A stretch of 31,798 bases of DNA from UBA10906 sp049296695 (GTDB lineage: Bacteria > Pseudomonadota > Gammaproteobacteria > Methylococcales > Methylomonadaceae): NCBI GenBank assembly GCA_049296695.1, contig JBAQSX010000136.1, positions 1-31,798 of the forward strand, given 5' to 3'. Position numbers and translations under genes: made by a program. The notes beneath the pieces were generated by a model, which was not told where the DNA came from, made no database searches, and was given only the letters and a program-made list of their open reading frames with translations. How positions within the stretch are numbered: the stretch's first letter is position 1; each line of letters opens with the position of its first letter. This document shows positions 1-7,615 of this stretch, one piece after another.

Positions 1-30
1 CAAAACATGTTTTGGACTCCGAAAAACGAA

Positions 31-702
31 TTAAACAGCCGCCGCTAATTCAGCACGCATGTCATCAATCACTTTTTTATAATCAGCTTGATTAAATATC
101 GCAGAACCCGCCACAAAAGTATCTGCCCCAGCTTCTTTAATTGAGCGAATATTATCAGTTTTAACGCCGCCATCAATTTCTAAACGAATATTAAAACCGC
201 TGGCATCAATTTTTGCACGCACTTGACGTAGTTTATCTAAAGCCGAAGGAATAAACGATTGTCCACCAAAACCGGGGTTGACTGACATTAATAAAATAAT
301 ATCGAGTTTATCCATGACATAATCTAAATAATGCAATGGCGTTCCGGGATTAAATACTAAACCTGCAAGGCAACCTTGGTCTTCAATTAATTGCAAAGTG
401 CGGTCAATATGCGTAGACGCTTCAGGGTGGAAAGTAATAATACTCGCACCTGCTTTGGCAAAATCGGGAATAATTCTGTCTACGGGTTCAATCATTAAAT
501 GCACATCAATAGGTGCGGTTACGCCGTGTTTTCTTAAGGCTTCACAAACTAAAGGCCCAATCGTTAAATTGGGTACAAAGTGGTTGTCCATCACGTCAAA
601 ATGCACGATGTCTGCGCCAGCGGCGAGTACGTTATCGACTTCTTCGCCTAATTTAGCGAAATTGGCTGACAAAATAGAGGGGGCAATCCAATTTTCGTTC
701 AT
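31..702 (-). CDS. rpe: Ribulose-phosphate 3-epimerase
   Basis: Cytosolic TIM-barrel enzyme interconverting D-ribulose 5-phosphate and D-xylulose 5-phosphate in the pentose phosphate and Calvin cycles. The 223-residue protein has the expected family length. Visible motifs are PSILSANF near the N-terminus (residues 8-15), HFDVMDN with metal-ligand His34 and catalytic Asp36, HLM with His68, the phosphate-binding loop VNPGFGGQ (141-148) and EIDGGV carrying the second catalytic Asp (about 177). The ATG start lies directly before NENWIAPSI, the normal N-terminus. It is divergent from mlaF, with a 178-bp spacer between them. The call is secure. Confidence 0.97.
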   Translation of the reverse strand: MNENWIAPSILSANFAKLGEEVDNVLAAGADIVHFDVMDNHFVPNLTIGPLVCEALRKHGVTAPIDVHLMIEPVDRIIPDFAKAGASIITFHPEASTHIDRTLQLIEDQGCLAGLVFNPGTPLHYLDYVMDKLDIILLMSVNPGFGGQSFIPSALDKLRQVRAKIDASGFNIRLEIDGGVKTDNIRSIKEAGADTFVAGSAIFNQADYKKVIDDMRAELAAAV

Positions 703-880
703 GAGTATGTTCCTCGGTAGTAATAATAAATTTGGTCTGCCATTATAGCTGTTTTTTGGGTTAAGCCGCGCTTGCTTTTTTCAAGTATGCCACGCCTGAA
801 TGGTGTTGTGGTTTGACTTTGCACACATTTCATAGAGAATAGTCTCTTTTTGCCTTAAACACTTAACAGTTACCCAACGC

Positions 881-1708
881 ATGGATAATCACCCTTTAGA
901 AGCTAATAGCTTAGTTTCAGTGCGACAGTTGTCGTTTTCGCGTGGTAATAAGAAAATTTTTGATGATATTTCGCTCGATTTTGAACGCGGCAAAATCACG
1001 GCGATTATGGGCCCTAGCGGCACGGGTAAAACCACCTTATTAAAACTCATCGGCGGACAGCTCCAACCTCAAAACGGCACAATCAGCGTAGACGGTCAAA
1101 TCGTTCATCAATTACGCCACCATGAACTCTATGAACTGCGCAAACGCATGGGCATGTTATTTCAAAGCGGCGCGTTGCTTACCGACATGAACGTTTATGA
1201 CAATGTTGCCTTTCCTTTGCGCGAACACACCCACCTGCCTGAATCAATGATTCGCACTTTAGTATTAATGAAGTTGCAAGCGGTAGGTTTGCGCGGTGCA
1301 AGACTGTTAATGCCTAACGAATTATCAGGAGGTATGGCGCGGCGCGTGGCAATGGCGCGAGCAATTGCTTTAGACCCGATGATGATTATGTATGACGAGC
1401 CATTTACAGGACAAGACCCAATATCTATGGGCGCGTTAGTGCATTTAATTAAAGCCTTAAATAATACTTTAGGACTGACCAGTATTATTGTGTCGCATGA
1501 CGTTTATGAAACTTCATTAATTGCCGATAAAATTTATGTTATCTCAGACGGTAAAGTAGTTGATTCGGGTTCACCTGAACAAATAAAACATTCTAATTCA
1601 GAATGGGTGCAACAATTTATGACGGGCGCGGCAGATGGCCCTGTGCATTTTCATTATCCCGCTAAAGATTATGTGGATGATTTATTATTTACAGGTGGGC
1701 GGTATTAA
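881..1708 (+). CDS. mlaF: Phospholipid ABC transporter ATP-binding protein MlaF
   Basis: ATPase of the MlaFEDB inner-membrane complex, which moves phospholipids between the inner membrane and the periplasm to keep outer-membrane lipid asymmetry. The 275-residue protein has Walker A GPSGTGKT (44-51), the signature LSGGM (148-152), Walker B MIMYDEP (168-174) and the H-loop His206 in SHD. The C-terminal tail after about residue 240 fits the MlaF extension that contacts MlaB. It is the first gene of an operon whose usual next gene, mlaE, is displaced by 1.6 kb: two nucleotidyltransferase/HEPN pairs follow 15 bp downstream. Mla identity rests on the sequence together with mlaE, mlaD, mlaB and murA downstream. 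Confidence 0.95.
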   Translation: MDNHPLEANSLVSVRQLSFSRGNKKIFDDISLDFERGKITAIMGPSGTGKTTLLKLIGGQLQPQNGTISVDGQIVHQLRHHELYELRKRMGMLFQSGALLTDMNVYDNVAFPLREHTHLPESMIRTLVLMKLQAVGLRGARLLMPNELSGGMARRVAMARAIALDPMMIMYDEPFTGQDPISMGALVHLIKALNNTLGLTSIIVSHDVYETSLIADKIYVISDGKVVDSGSPEQIKHSNSEWVQQFMTGAADGPVHFHYPAKDYVDDLLFTGGRY

Positions 1709-1723
1709 ATAATCGACAATAAT

Positions 1724-2095
1724 ATGTTAAACAATATCGTCAAGATTATTTGTTCTCATGCCAAAATTGATGCCATTTATTTATACGGCTCACGCGCAAA
1801 AAATACTGCTCATGCCAATAGTGATTGGGATATAGCGGTTATATTTACTGAATTTGAAAGTAGTGAATTAGAACGTCTGGTGCGTCCTCAATTATTAGAA
1901 GCCGAAATAGAACGCGAATTAAATGCCTACCAAAAAATTAGCGTAATAGATTTAGAAATTGTGCCTATTTATTTGCAAATGGCAGTTTTAAATCATGGTA
2001 TAAAATGCTTTGAACGCAATAGTTTTCACGTTAAACGCATCGAACAAAGCATTTTATCGAAATGGGAAAAAGATTATGAGAGATATTGTCTATGA
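1724..2095 (+). CDS. MntA-type minimal nucleotidyltransferase (antitoxin of MNT/HEPN pair 1)
   Basis: A 123-residue minimal nucleotidyltransferase. It shows the polymerase-beta motif: Gly22-Ser23 of YGSRAKNT, then Asp34 and Asp36 of SDWDIAV, with a third acidic residue near Asp76 (VIDLEIV). Proteins of this family (MntA) act as antitoxins by adding AMP to a tyrosine of the partner HEPN toxin; this is family knowledge, not tested here. Its stop codon overlaps the start of the next gene by 20 bp, which indicates translational coupling with its HEPN partner. It sits 15 bp after mlaF in the same direction, so it is probably transcribed with the mla operon. Confidence 0.88.
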   Translation: MLNNIVKIICSHAKIDAIYLYGSRAKNTAHANSDWDIAVIFTEFESSELERLVRPQLLEAEIERELNAYQKISVIDLEIVPIYLQMAVLNHGIKCFERNSFHVKRIEQSILSKWEKDYERYCL

Positions 2096-2501
2096 ACAAG
2101 CTCTTTTTAAACATCAATGTGATATGTTAGCGATGCTAAATGACTATAGCAAACAAAACCCCAATCAATGGACACGGCATGATTTATTTGCTATTCAGAG
2201 AGTATTACAAATTTATATTGAATCGTTTATAGGGACAGCGCGTTATTTTGTTCAACAAAAATATCAACTCAGCGTCAGTCAATCGCGTGAAGCCATTGAC
2301 CAATTAAAAAATCATGCTGATTTAACCATAGAGCAACATAAACAACTATTAAAAATTATTGGTTTTCGTAATGTATTAGTTCATGATTACTTAGATATTA
2401 ACGATGCCATTGTACAAGCTATTGTCATTGAAAAGCAGTATTTATTGCTTGACCATATTATCACCCAATGGCGTGAACAATTAAAACAGTTATCGGTTTA
2501 A
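2076..2501 (+). CDS. HepT-like HEPN ribonuclease toxin (pair 1)
   Basis: A helical 141-residue protein with the HEPN RNase motif R-x4-H-x-Y: Arg98, His103 and Tyr105 within FRNVLVHDY. Family members (HepT, DUF86) are RNA-cleaving toxins neutralised by a neighbouring MntA nucleotidyltransferase, which modifies the motif tyrosine. The ATG at 2076 (MRDIVYEQAL) was chosen because it matches usual HepT N-termini. An in-frame ATG at 2010 would add 22 residues buried in the preceding gene and not resembling the family. The intact motif and open frame suggest a functional toxin. It is followed after 10 bp by a second nucleotidyltransferase gene. Confidence 0.87.
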   Translation: MRDIVYEQALFKHQCDMLAMLNDYSKQNPNQWTRHDLFAIQRVLQIYIESFIGTARYFVQQKYQLSVSQSREAIDQLKNHADLTIEQHKQLLKIIGFRNVLVHDYLDINDAIVQAIVIEKQYLLLDHIITQWREQLKQLSV

Positions 2502-2511
2502 AATAAACAAC

Positions 2512-2847
2512 ATGAATTTAGATAATACTGAATACACCCACGTTAGATTAACCCAATATCAAATAACGACGATAAAAAACATAATTCATTTGGTATTAGG
2601 CGATGATAAACAGACGACTATTTACTTATTCGGTTCGCGGGTGGATTTAAACAAACGCGGCGGCGATATTGATTTATTTATTGAAACTAATGCCGAATTA
2701 GAAAACAGCGTAGACACCGCCTGTTTAATTTATGCCAAAATCATTATGGCATTGGGCGACCAAAAAATTGATGTGTTACTCAAAGATAATAAAACTCAAG
2801 AATGCGCCATATTTGAAACGGCGCGGCGTACAGGCGTTATTTTATGA
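2512..2847 (+). CDS. Minimal nucleotidyltransferase (antitoxin of MNT/HEPN pair 2)
   Basis: A 111-residue nucleotidyltransferase with Gly41-Ser42 (LFGSRVDL), Asp52 and Asp54 (GGDIDLF) and the third catalytic Asp87 (QKIDVLL): the complete GSx9DxD plus D set. It differs clearly from the first MNT gene at 1724, so the two pairs do not look like a recent tandem duplication. Its last bases overlap the next start in an ATGA arrangement (2844-2847), typical of a coupled pair. By family it should be the antitoxin of the HEPN protein encoded immediately downstream. The specific biochemical activity is inferred. Confidence 0.86.
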   Translation: MNLDNTEYTHVRLTQYQITTIKNIIHLVLGDDKQTTIYLFGSRVDLNKRGGDIDLFIETNAELENSVDTACLIYAKIIMALGDQKIDVLLKDNKTQECAIFETARRTGVIL

Positions 2848-3308
2848 TACAAGACACTATTGCCGCCTTAGAATTACATTTTGAACGGGCGCGAGATACT
2901 TATAATGAAATTCAATTTTTTATTGACGCATTAGAAACGGATACTTTAAATAAAGAACAAATTAAAACTATCGATGCGTTTATTTTTCGTTATATTAAAA
3001 TACAAGATTTAATGGGCGATAAATTATTTAAAGAGTTTTTAATTTGTGTTGAAGATTACAATAGTAATATGACCATGTTAGATGTCGTTCATAAATTAGA
3101 AAAAATTGAAATACTCGATAGCGCGTTGACATGGTTTAGTTATCGCACTTTACGCAATGCACTAACCCATGAATATCCCAATAACCGCGCTGAGATTATT
3201 GCAGGTATCTTAAAAGCTTTAACCGTTTTTAATCAACTACACTTTATTTATCAAAAAATAGTCAGCTATTTACTCGATAAACAGTTATTATCACCAGCAA
3301 ATGAATAG
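2844..3308 (+). CDS. HEPN-domain protein, HepT-like toxin (pair 2)
   Basis: A 154-residue helical protein with the R-x4-H-x-Y motif at Arg104, His109 and Tyr111 (LRNALTHEY) and an upstream helix KIQDLMGDKLFKEFL. This architecture belongs to HEPN proteins paired with minimal nucleotidyltransferases (HI0074-like/HepT-like). The tyrosine that MntA-type antitoxins AMPylate is present. The protein starts inside the stop of the nucleotidyltransferase gene and ends 9 bp before mlaE, so it is wedged tightly into the mla operon. RNase toxin function is inferred from the family motif. Confidence 0.82.
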   Translation: MIQDTIAALELHFERARDTYNEIQFFIDALETDTLNKEQIKTIDAFIFRYIKIQDLMGDKLFKEFLICVEDYNSNMTMLDVVHKLEKIEILDSALTWFSYRTLRNALTHEYPNNRAEIIAGILKALTVFNQLHFIYQKIVSYLLDKQLLSPANE

Positions 3309-3317
3309 CTCATCCTT

Positions 3318-4100
3318 ATGATTGAATATCTACAAACCCTAGGGCGCAGTACCCAGAATAGTTTTACTAAACTAGGACGCGCCACGTTTTTTTTAATGCA
3401 AACCCTATCAGGCATTATTAGCGTTTTGCCCCGTCCACGCTTATTAATTAATCAACTGTATTCTGTTGGCGTATTATCGTTTTTAATTATTAGTATTTCG
3501 GGTTTATTTGTCGGCATGGTATTAGGTCTGCAAGGCTTTTATATATTGTCTGATTTTGGCGCGGAAGAAACTTTAGGCGTGATGGTTGCCGCCTCATTAG
3601 TGCGCGAATTAGGTCCAGTCGTATCCGCATTATTATTTGCAGGTCGGGCGGGTTCGGCATTAACCGCTGAAATTGGTTTAATGAAAGCCACCGAACAATT
3701 ATCAGGCATGGAAATGATGGCAGTTGACCCTATTAAACGCATTATCTCACCACGGTTTTTAGCAGGACTTATTTCAATGCCATTACTTGCCGCTTTATTT
3801 AGTGCCGTAGGTATTATTGGCGGACAATTAATTGGTTCGGGAATGCTAGGCGTAGATGAAGGCGGTTATTGGTCACAAATGCAGGCGAAAATCGATTTTA
3901 GAGACGATATTATTAACGGTATTATTAAAAGTTTAGTATTTGGTTTTGTGGTTTCGTGGATTGCTTTATTTGAAGGTTATGACGCAATACCTACCTCAGA
4001 AGGCGTTAGTCGTGCCACCACCCGCACTGTTGTTAATTCCGCTTTTAGCGTATTAGCCTTAGATTTTATTTTAACTGCCCTCATGTTTGGAGATAATTAA
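3318..4100 (+). CDS. mlaE: Phospholipid ABC transporter permease MlaE
   Basis: Integral inner-membrane permease of the Mla lipid transporter, 260 residues, the normal length. Hydrophobic segments lie at about 50-80, 90-110, 145-180, 200-220 and 235-258. The diagnostic MlaE-family stretch RELGPVVSALLFAGRAGS begins at residue 96 and continues into ALTAEIG (to 120). The N-terminal amphipathic helix (about 1-35) is the usual elbow helix. It lies 3 bp before mlaD and is separated from mlaF by the two inserted toxin-antitoxin pairs. Function and partner set (MlaF, MlaD, MlaB) are well supported by the operon. Confidence 0.96.
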   Translation: MIEYLQTLGRSTQNSFTKLGRATFFLMQTLSGIISVLPRPRLLINQLYSVGVLSFLIISISGLFVGMVLGLQGFYILSDFGAEETLGVMVAASLVRELGPVVSALLFAGRAGSALTAEIGLMKATEQLSGMEMMAVDPIKRIISPRFLAGLISMPLLAALFSAVGIIGGQLIGSGMLGVDEGGYWSQMQAKIDFRDDIINGIIKSLVFGFVVSWIALFEGYDAIPTSEGVSRATTRTVVNSAFSVLALDFILTALMFGDN

Positions 4101-4102
4101 TC

Positions 4103-4579
4103 ATGCAGCACAGTAATACCCAAGATACCTTAGTCGGACTATTTGTTGCCGCAGGTATTGCAGGTTTATTTTTTTTAGCATTACAAGTTAGTAACCTAAG
4201 CTCTTTTTCTGAAAAGCCTAGTTATAGTTTAACCGCTCGTTTTGATAATTCAGGTGGCTTAAAAATTAAATCCCCCGTATCAGCGGCGGGGGTTAAAATT
4301 GGTAAAGTCACTGATATTAAATTTGACGTTAAATCCTATCAGTCTATTGTCACCATGCACATTGAAGCTGAATATAATAAATTACCCACCGACACCACTG
4401 CTAGTATATTTACCGCAGGTTTATTAGGTGAACAATATATTAGTTTAGAACCCGGTGGCGCGGAGGATTTTCTAAAAAATAATGATGCGATTGAAATTAC
4501 CCAATCAGCCATTATTTTAGAAAAAGCCATTAGTCAGTTTTTATTTAAATCCGCTGAAGAAAAAGCAGAAACTAAATAA
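4103..4579 (+). CDS. mlaD: MCE-domain lipid-binding protein MlaD
   Basis: Substrate-binding subunit of the Mla transporter: one N-terminal transmembrane helix (about residues 10-30) and a periplasmic MCE domain that forms a hexameric ring for lipid passage. The MCE segment runs from about residue 40 (YSLTARFDNSGGLKIKSPV) through AAGVKIGKV and the pore-region motif AGLLGEQYISLEPGG. At 158 residues it is somewhat shorter than the E. coli protein (183), lacking C-terminal tail sequence. The next gene is mlaB, overlapping by one base; the periplasmic shuttle gene mlaC, normally between them, is absent. Confidence 0.95.
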   Translation: MQHSNTQDTLVGLFVAAGIAGLFFLALQVSNLSSFSEKPSYSLTARFDNSGGLKIKSPVSAAGVKIGKVTDIKFDVKSYQSIVTMHIEAEYNKLPTDTTASIFTAGLLGEQYISLEPGGAEDFLKNNDAIEITQSAIILEKAISQFLFKSAEEKAETK

Positions 4580-4890
4580 TGAATCCTTTAAACATTATTA
4601 ACCAAGGCGATGGTGTTTTTATTATTGAAGGTGATTTAACCTTTGCCAGTATTGATAAAAAAACCTTAAAACTCTGTCCTGTAAGCAATAGTAATGATAA
4701 AAACATGACTATTGATTTAAGCAAAGTATCCTCAACCGATAGCGCGGGTTTAGCCTTAATGATTGAATGGCTCAAACAATGCCGTCATCAGCGCGTACAA
4801 TTACATTTTAAAAATATCCCCGAACAATTACGTCATTTAGCGCAATTGAGCGGTTTTGATAAAACCAGTCATTTTACTGACCTTACTTAA
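4579..4890 (+). CDS. mlaB: STAS-domain protein MlaB
   Basis: A 103-residue cytoplasmic STAS-domain protein that binds MlaF and stabilises the transporter. The anti-sigma-antagonist-like loop is visible as LSKVSSTDSAGLALMIEWL, including the DSAG motif carrying the conserved Ser. The length and fold (beta-alpha with IIEGDLTF at the start) fit MlaB. The start codon shares one base with the mlaD stop, so translation is probably coupled. It ends 7 bp before the murA start. Confidence 0.9.
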   Translation: MNPLNIINQGDGVFIIEGDLTFASIDKKTLKLCPVSNSNDKNMTIDLSKVSSTDSAGLALMIEWLKQCRHQRVQLHFKNIPEQLRHLAQLSGFDKTSHFTDLT

Positions 4891-4897
4891 AATTCCC

Positions 4898-6163
4898 ATG
4901 GATAAATTAACAATTACAGGCGGCACTCGCCTAAACGGTGAATTGCGTATTTCAGGCGCGAAAAACGCCGCACTGCCAATACTTGCCGCAACCTTATTAT
5001 CTCAAGCTCCCGTCACCGTGGGTAATATTCCGCATCTGCACGATATTACTACCACAATGGAATTATTAGGACGCATGGGGGTTAGATTATTAGTCGATGA
5101 AAAAATGAATATTGAAGTCGATAGTAGCACCATTAATAGTTACGAAGCCCCTTATGAATTAGTGCGTACTATGCGCGCCTCTATTTTAGTATTAGGGCCA
5201 TTATTAGCACGATTTGGTGAGGCGCATGTGTCATTACCGGGTGGTTGCGCCATTGGTACTCGGCCTGTGGATATTCATATTAATGGCATGATTAAAATGG
5301 GCGCGGATATTACTGTGGAAAATGGTTTTATTCATGCGAAAGCCAAACGTTTAAAAGGTTGCCGTTTAGTATTAGAACAAGTCACCGTCACAGGCACTGA
5401 AAACTTATTAATGGCGGCAGTACTCGCCGAAGGCATAACTATTATTGAAAATGCCGCGCGTGAGCCTGAAGTTTCCGATTTAGCGCATTTTTTAAATAAA
5501 ATGGGCGCGAAAATTACAGGTATTGGCTCAGATATATTAACTATTGAAGGCGTTGAAACCTTGGGTAATGAAAGTATTTATTACAGTATATTACCCGACC
5601 GTATTGAAACAGGGACTTATTTATGCGCGGCGGCAATAACAGGCGGCAGAGTTAAAGTAAAAAATACCTTGCCTAGTATTCTCGATGCAGTATTAGATAA
5701 ATTAATTGAAGCGGGCGCGGATATTAAAACAGGTGAGGATTGGATTGAATTAGATATGCACGGGCAGAAACCTAAAGCCGTGTCACTCAGAACCGCGCCC
5801 TATCCTGCTTTTCCTACTGATATGCAGGCTCAATTTATTGCCTTAAATGCGGTTGCAAATGGCGTGGGTATTATTACTGAAACCATTTTTGAAAATCGTT
5901 TTATGCACGTTCAAGAATTACAAAGAATGGGCGCGAATATTCGATTAGAATCTAATACCGCAATTTGTACAGGCGTTGCAAAATTAACAGGTGCGCCTGT
6001 AATGGCAACCGATTTACGCGCCTCAGCAAGTTTAGTTATTGCCGCATTAGCCGCTGAGGGTGATACTTTAGTTGATAGAATTTATCATATTGATAGAGGC
6101 TATGACCATATTGAAGAGAAATTAACCCAATTAGGCGCGACTATTCGCCGTGTGCCTGCTTAG
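4898..6163 (+). CDS. murA: UDP-N-acetylglucosamine 1-carboxyvinyltransferase MurA
   Basis: First committed enzyme of peptidoglycan synthesis, transferring enolpyruvate from PEP to UDP-GlcNAc; it is the fosfomycin target. The protein has 421 residues from the ATG at 4898 (MDKLTITGG). An in-frame ATG at 4856 would overlap mlaB and add 14 atypical residues, so it was not used. Lys22-Asn23 (SGAKNAALP) and the loop Cys117 (LPGGCAIGTRPVDIH) are present, so the fosfomycin-sensitive Cys form is predicted. The mla-murA adjacency is common in beta- and gammaproteobacteria, where hisG usually follows; here hisG is displaced 4.7 kb downstream. Confidence 0.97.
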   Translation: MDKLTITGGTRLNGELRISGAKNAALPILAATLLSQAPVTVGNIPHLHDITTTMELLGRMGVRLLVDEKMNIEVDSSTINSYEAPYELVRTMRASILVLGPLLARFGEAHVSLPGGCAIGTRPVDIHINGMIKMGADITVENGFIHAKAKRLKGCRLVLEQVTVTGTENLLMAAVLAEGITIIENAAREPEVSDLAHFLNKMGAKITGIGSDILTIEGVETLGNESIYYSILPDRIETGTYLCAAAITGGRVKVKNTLPSILDAVLDKLIEAGADIKTGEDWIELDMHGQKPKAVSLRTAPYPAFPTDMQAQFIALNAVANGVGIITETIFENRFMHVQELQRMGANIRLESNTAICTGVAKLTGAPVMATDLRASASLVIAALAAEGDTLVDRIYHIDRGYDHIEEKLTQLGATIRRVPA

Positions 6164-6177
6164 TATTTATATTCTCA

Positions 6178-6259
6178 TCTGAATCAGGATTTACAGAATT
6201 TTAAGATTAACAAGATTTTATCTTGATAATGCTATAACCATAGAAAATCCTGATTCAGA
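6178..6259. repeat. Palindromic MITE-like repeat, copy 1 (TCTGAATCAGGATTT termini)
   Basis: An 82-bp intergenic element bounded by perfect 15-bp terminal inverted repeats, TCTGAATCAGGATTT and AAATCCTGATTCAGA. The centre is AT-rich. The same termini bound elements at 13237, 29142 and 31265. There is no coding capacity. It lies just after murA and could fold as a long hairpin in the transcript. Confidence 0.85.
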
Positions 6260-6296
6260 CATCAATACTAACGCTATTTAAAACGGGATATTAATA

Positions 6297-6845
6297 ATGA
6301 CCGATGAAGAATTAAAACAATTAGTAGCGAGTTTAGCCATTGCTCATCAAGAGACTGAAAAAGAGGTTAAGAAATTAGTTATTGCTCAACAAGAAACCGA
6401 TGTGCAACTTAAAAAATTAGGTAAATTAGTCGGTAATATCAGTAATAATCAAGGTGATATTGCCGAAGAGTTTTTTTATCGTAGTTTTAAACGCCACCCA
6501 GTATTGAATAATATTCATTTTGATAATGTATCGCGGCATTTAAAGAATTGTATTAAAGGCATTGAAGATGAGTATGATATTGTATTAATTAATGGTGATT
6601 GTGTTGCTATTATTGAAGTTAAAGCCAAAGCGCATGTCAATGATTTAGAAAAAATGATAGCTAAAAAAGTGATTAATTTTCCTTTGTTATTTAGTCATTA
6701 TAAAGATTATAAATTATATGCAGGTGTTGCCACTTTGGTTAGCAATTCTGAATTAATTGAAAAAGCGCGTGAATTGGGTTTGTTTTTAATTACCCAGCAA
6801 GGCAAACATACGGCTATTGTGAATAATGGTAAATTATTGCATTAA
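6297..6845 (+). CDS. Coiled-coil protein with PD-(D/E)XK-like nuclease fold (DUF3782-like)
   Basis: A 182-residue soluble protein. Residues 1-45 form a charged coiled coil containing two near-repeats of about 14 residues (IAHQETEKEVKKL and VIAQQETDVQLKKL). From about residue 55 to 150 the pattern GDIAEEFFY ... DEYDIVLINGD ... IIEVKAK matches the Glu/Asp-ExK arrangement of PD-(D/E)XK nuclease folds. Proteins of this build are common as multicopy genes of unknown function in filamentous sulfur bacteria and cyanobacteria. Nuclease activity is not shown; the fold call is inference from motif spacing. It stands alone between two repeat elements in the murA-hisG insert. Confidence 0.65.
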   Translation: MTDEELKQLVASLAIAHQETEKEVKKLVIAQQETDVQLKKLGKLVGNISNNQGDIAEEFFYRSFKRHPVLNNIHFDNVSRHLKNCIKGIEDEYDIVLINGDCVAIIEVKAKAHVNDLEKMIAKKVINFPLLFSHYKDYKLYAGVATLVSNSELIEKARELGLFLITQQGKHTAIVNNGKLLH

Positions 6846-6916
6846 TTATTTGTATTAAGATATTTTAGTTTTATTGTTGCCACGCTTTAACATCACTACC
6901 ATTAAATTAAAGAAAC

Positions 6917-7040
6917 ATCGTCATTTCGGCATGGATGCCGAAATCCAGAAACCACGGATGGTAACGATTTATGAATACATCCCTGTAACTGGATTCCAGC
7001 ATCCATGCTGGAATGACGCTTATCCAAAAACTAAAATACT
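6917..7040. repeat. 124-bp dispersed repeat, copy 1
   Basis: A 124-bp element recurring at 7453-7576 with 6 substitutions and no gaps by my count. It contains two hairpin-forming arms, TTTCGGCATGGATGCCGAAA and ATTCCAGCATCCATGCTGGAAT, joined by about 45 bp. The outer CGTCATT/AATGACG segments are also complementary, so the whole unit can form a large stem. REP/MITE-like and non-coding. Its right end lies about 15 bp before the surviving frame of a truncated DUF4160 gene. Confidence 0.9.
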
Positions 7041-7055
7041 GTAGTACAGGAATGA

Positions 7056-7148
7056 GCAAAAGAGCATCAAGAAGAATTACTTTTTAACTGGCAATTAGCG
7101 GTTGATTTAAAACCATTACAACGCATTGCAGGAGCAGATAATGATTAA
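7056..7148 (+). pseudogene. C-terminal remnant of a DUF4160 gene
   Basis: An open frame without a start codon, preceded by an in-frame TGA at 7053. It encodes about 30 residues reading AKEHQEELLFNWQLAVDLKP and ending in LQRIAGADND. The pattern (His, Glu-Leu, Asn-Trp, then a proline-leucine strand) resembles the C-terminus of DUF4160 proteins, which often precede DUF2442 genes in TA-like pairs. Its stop overlaps the start of the DUF2442 gene by 8 bp, as expected for a former coupled pair. The upstream part is missing, with repeat sequence ending at about 7040. Confidence 0.55.
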
Positions 7149-7410
7149 AATTATTCAAGCACAGTATTTAACAGAAAAAGTATTACGTTTGCATTTTTCA
7201 GATAATACTTATGGTGATTATGATTGCCAGCCTTTAATTGATAGACAAACTGAATTAACCCTGCCACTTGCCAATGAATCTTATTTTAAGCAATTTTTTT
7301 TAGAATTAGGTGCGTTATGTTGGTGTAATGGTTTGGAATTAAGCCCTAGTAATATTCATAAAAGACTAGCTGAATCTAATCGACTATTGACTAATAAAGA
7401 AGCGGCTTAA
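7141..7410 (+). CDS. DUF2442 domain-containing protein
   Basis: A small 89-residue protein matching DUF2442: a short beta strand (KIIQAQYLTEKVLRLHFSDN), a YGDYDCQPLID segment, then FKQFFLELGALCWCNGLELSP with the family's W-x-N-G-x-x-L-x-P feature. The function of the family is unknown; it is usually the second gene of a DUF4160-DUF2442 pair proposed as a TA-like module. The start was set at ATG 7141, with GGAG at 7131-7134. A TTG at 7126 in the same frame is less likely. Its partner survives only as a fragment, and the gene is flanked by two 124-bp repeats. Confidence 0.8.
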   Translation: MIKIIQAQYLTEKVLRLHFSDNTYGDYDCQPLIDRQTELTLPLANESYFKQFFLELGALCWCNGLELSPSNIHKRLAESNRLLTNKEAA

Positions 7411-7452
7411 TTAAATAATTAGGTAGCCCTACAATTAAAATGCTAACAAAGT

Positions 7453-7576
7453 ATCGTCATTTCGGCATGGATGCCGAAATCCAGCAACCACGGATGGTAA
7501 CGATTTATAAATACATCCTTGTGACTGGATTCCAGCATCCATGCTGGAATGACGTTTATCTAAAAACTAAAATACT
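7453..7576. repeat. 124-bp dispersed repeat, copy 2
   Basis: Direct repeat of the element at 6917-7040, same length and orientation, differing at about 6 positions. With the first copy it brackets the DUF4160 relic and DUF2442 gene. The left and right halves form hairpins centred on GGCATGGATGCC and CAGCATCCATGCTG. Confidence 0.9.
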
Positions 7577-7615
7577 ATAACAAACCCACGCCAAAACCCA
7601 AACGGAGAAAACCCC

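Noticed and set aside
398..748. Plus-strand open frame opposite rpe
   Set aside because: Antisense shadow of a conserved gene with no family resemblance.
2010..2075. Earlier ATG for the first HEPN gene
   Set aside because: It lies deep within the nucleotidyltransferase gene and adds 22 residues unlike HepT; 2076 fits the family.
4856..4897. Upstream in-frame ATG for murA
   Set aside because: It would overlap mlaB and add 14 residues not found in MurA; the ATG at 4898 gives the standard N-terminus.
7126..7140. TTG start for the DUF2442 protein
   Set aside because: An ATG at 7141 has a GGAG site at a good distance and gives the usual N-terminus.
6917..7576. Repeated 124-bp units as a possible CRISPR or transposon pair
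   Set aside because: Only two copies, long internal hairpins and a gene-sized spacer; no regular short spacers, no transposase. Treated as a REP/MITE-like repeat.
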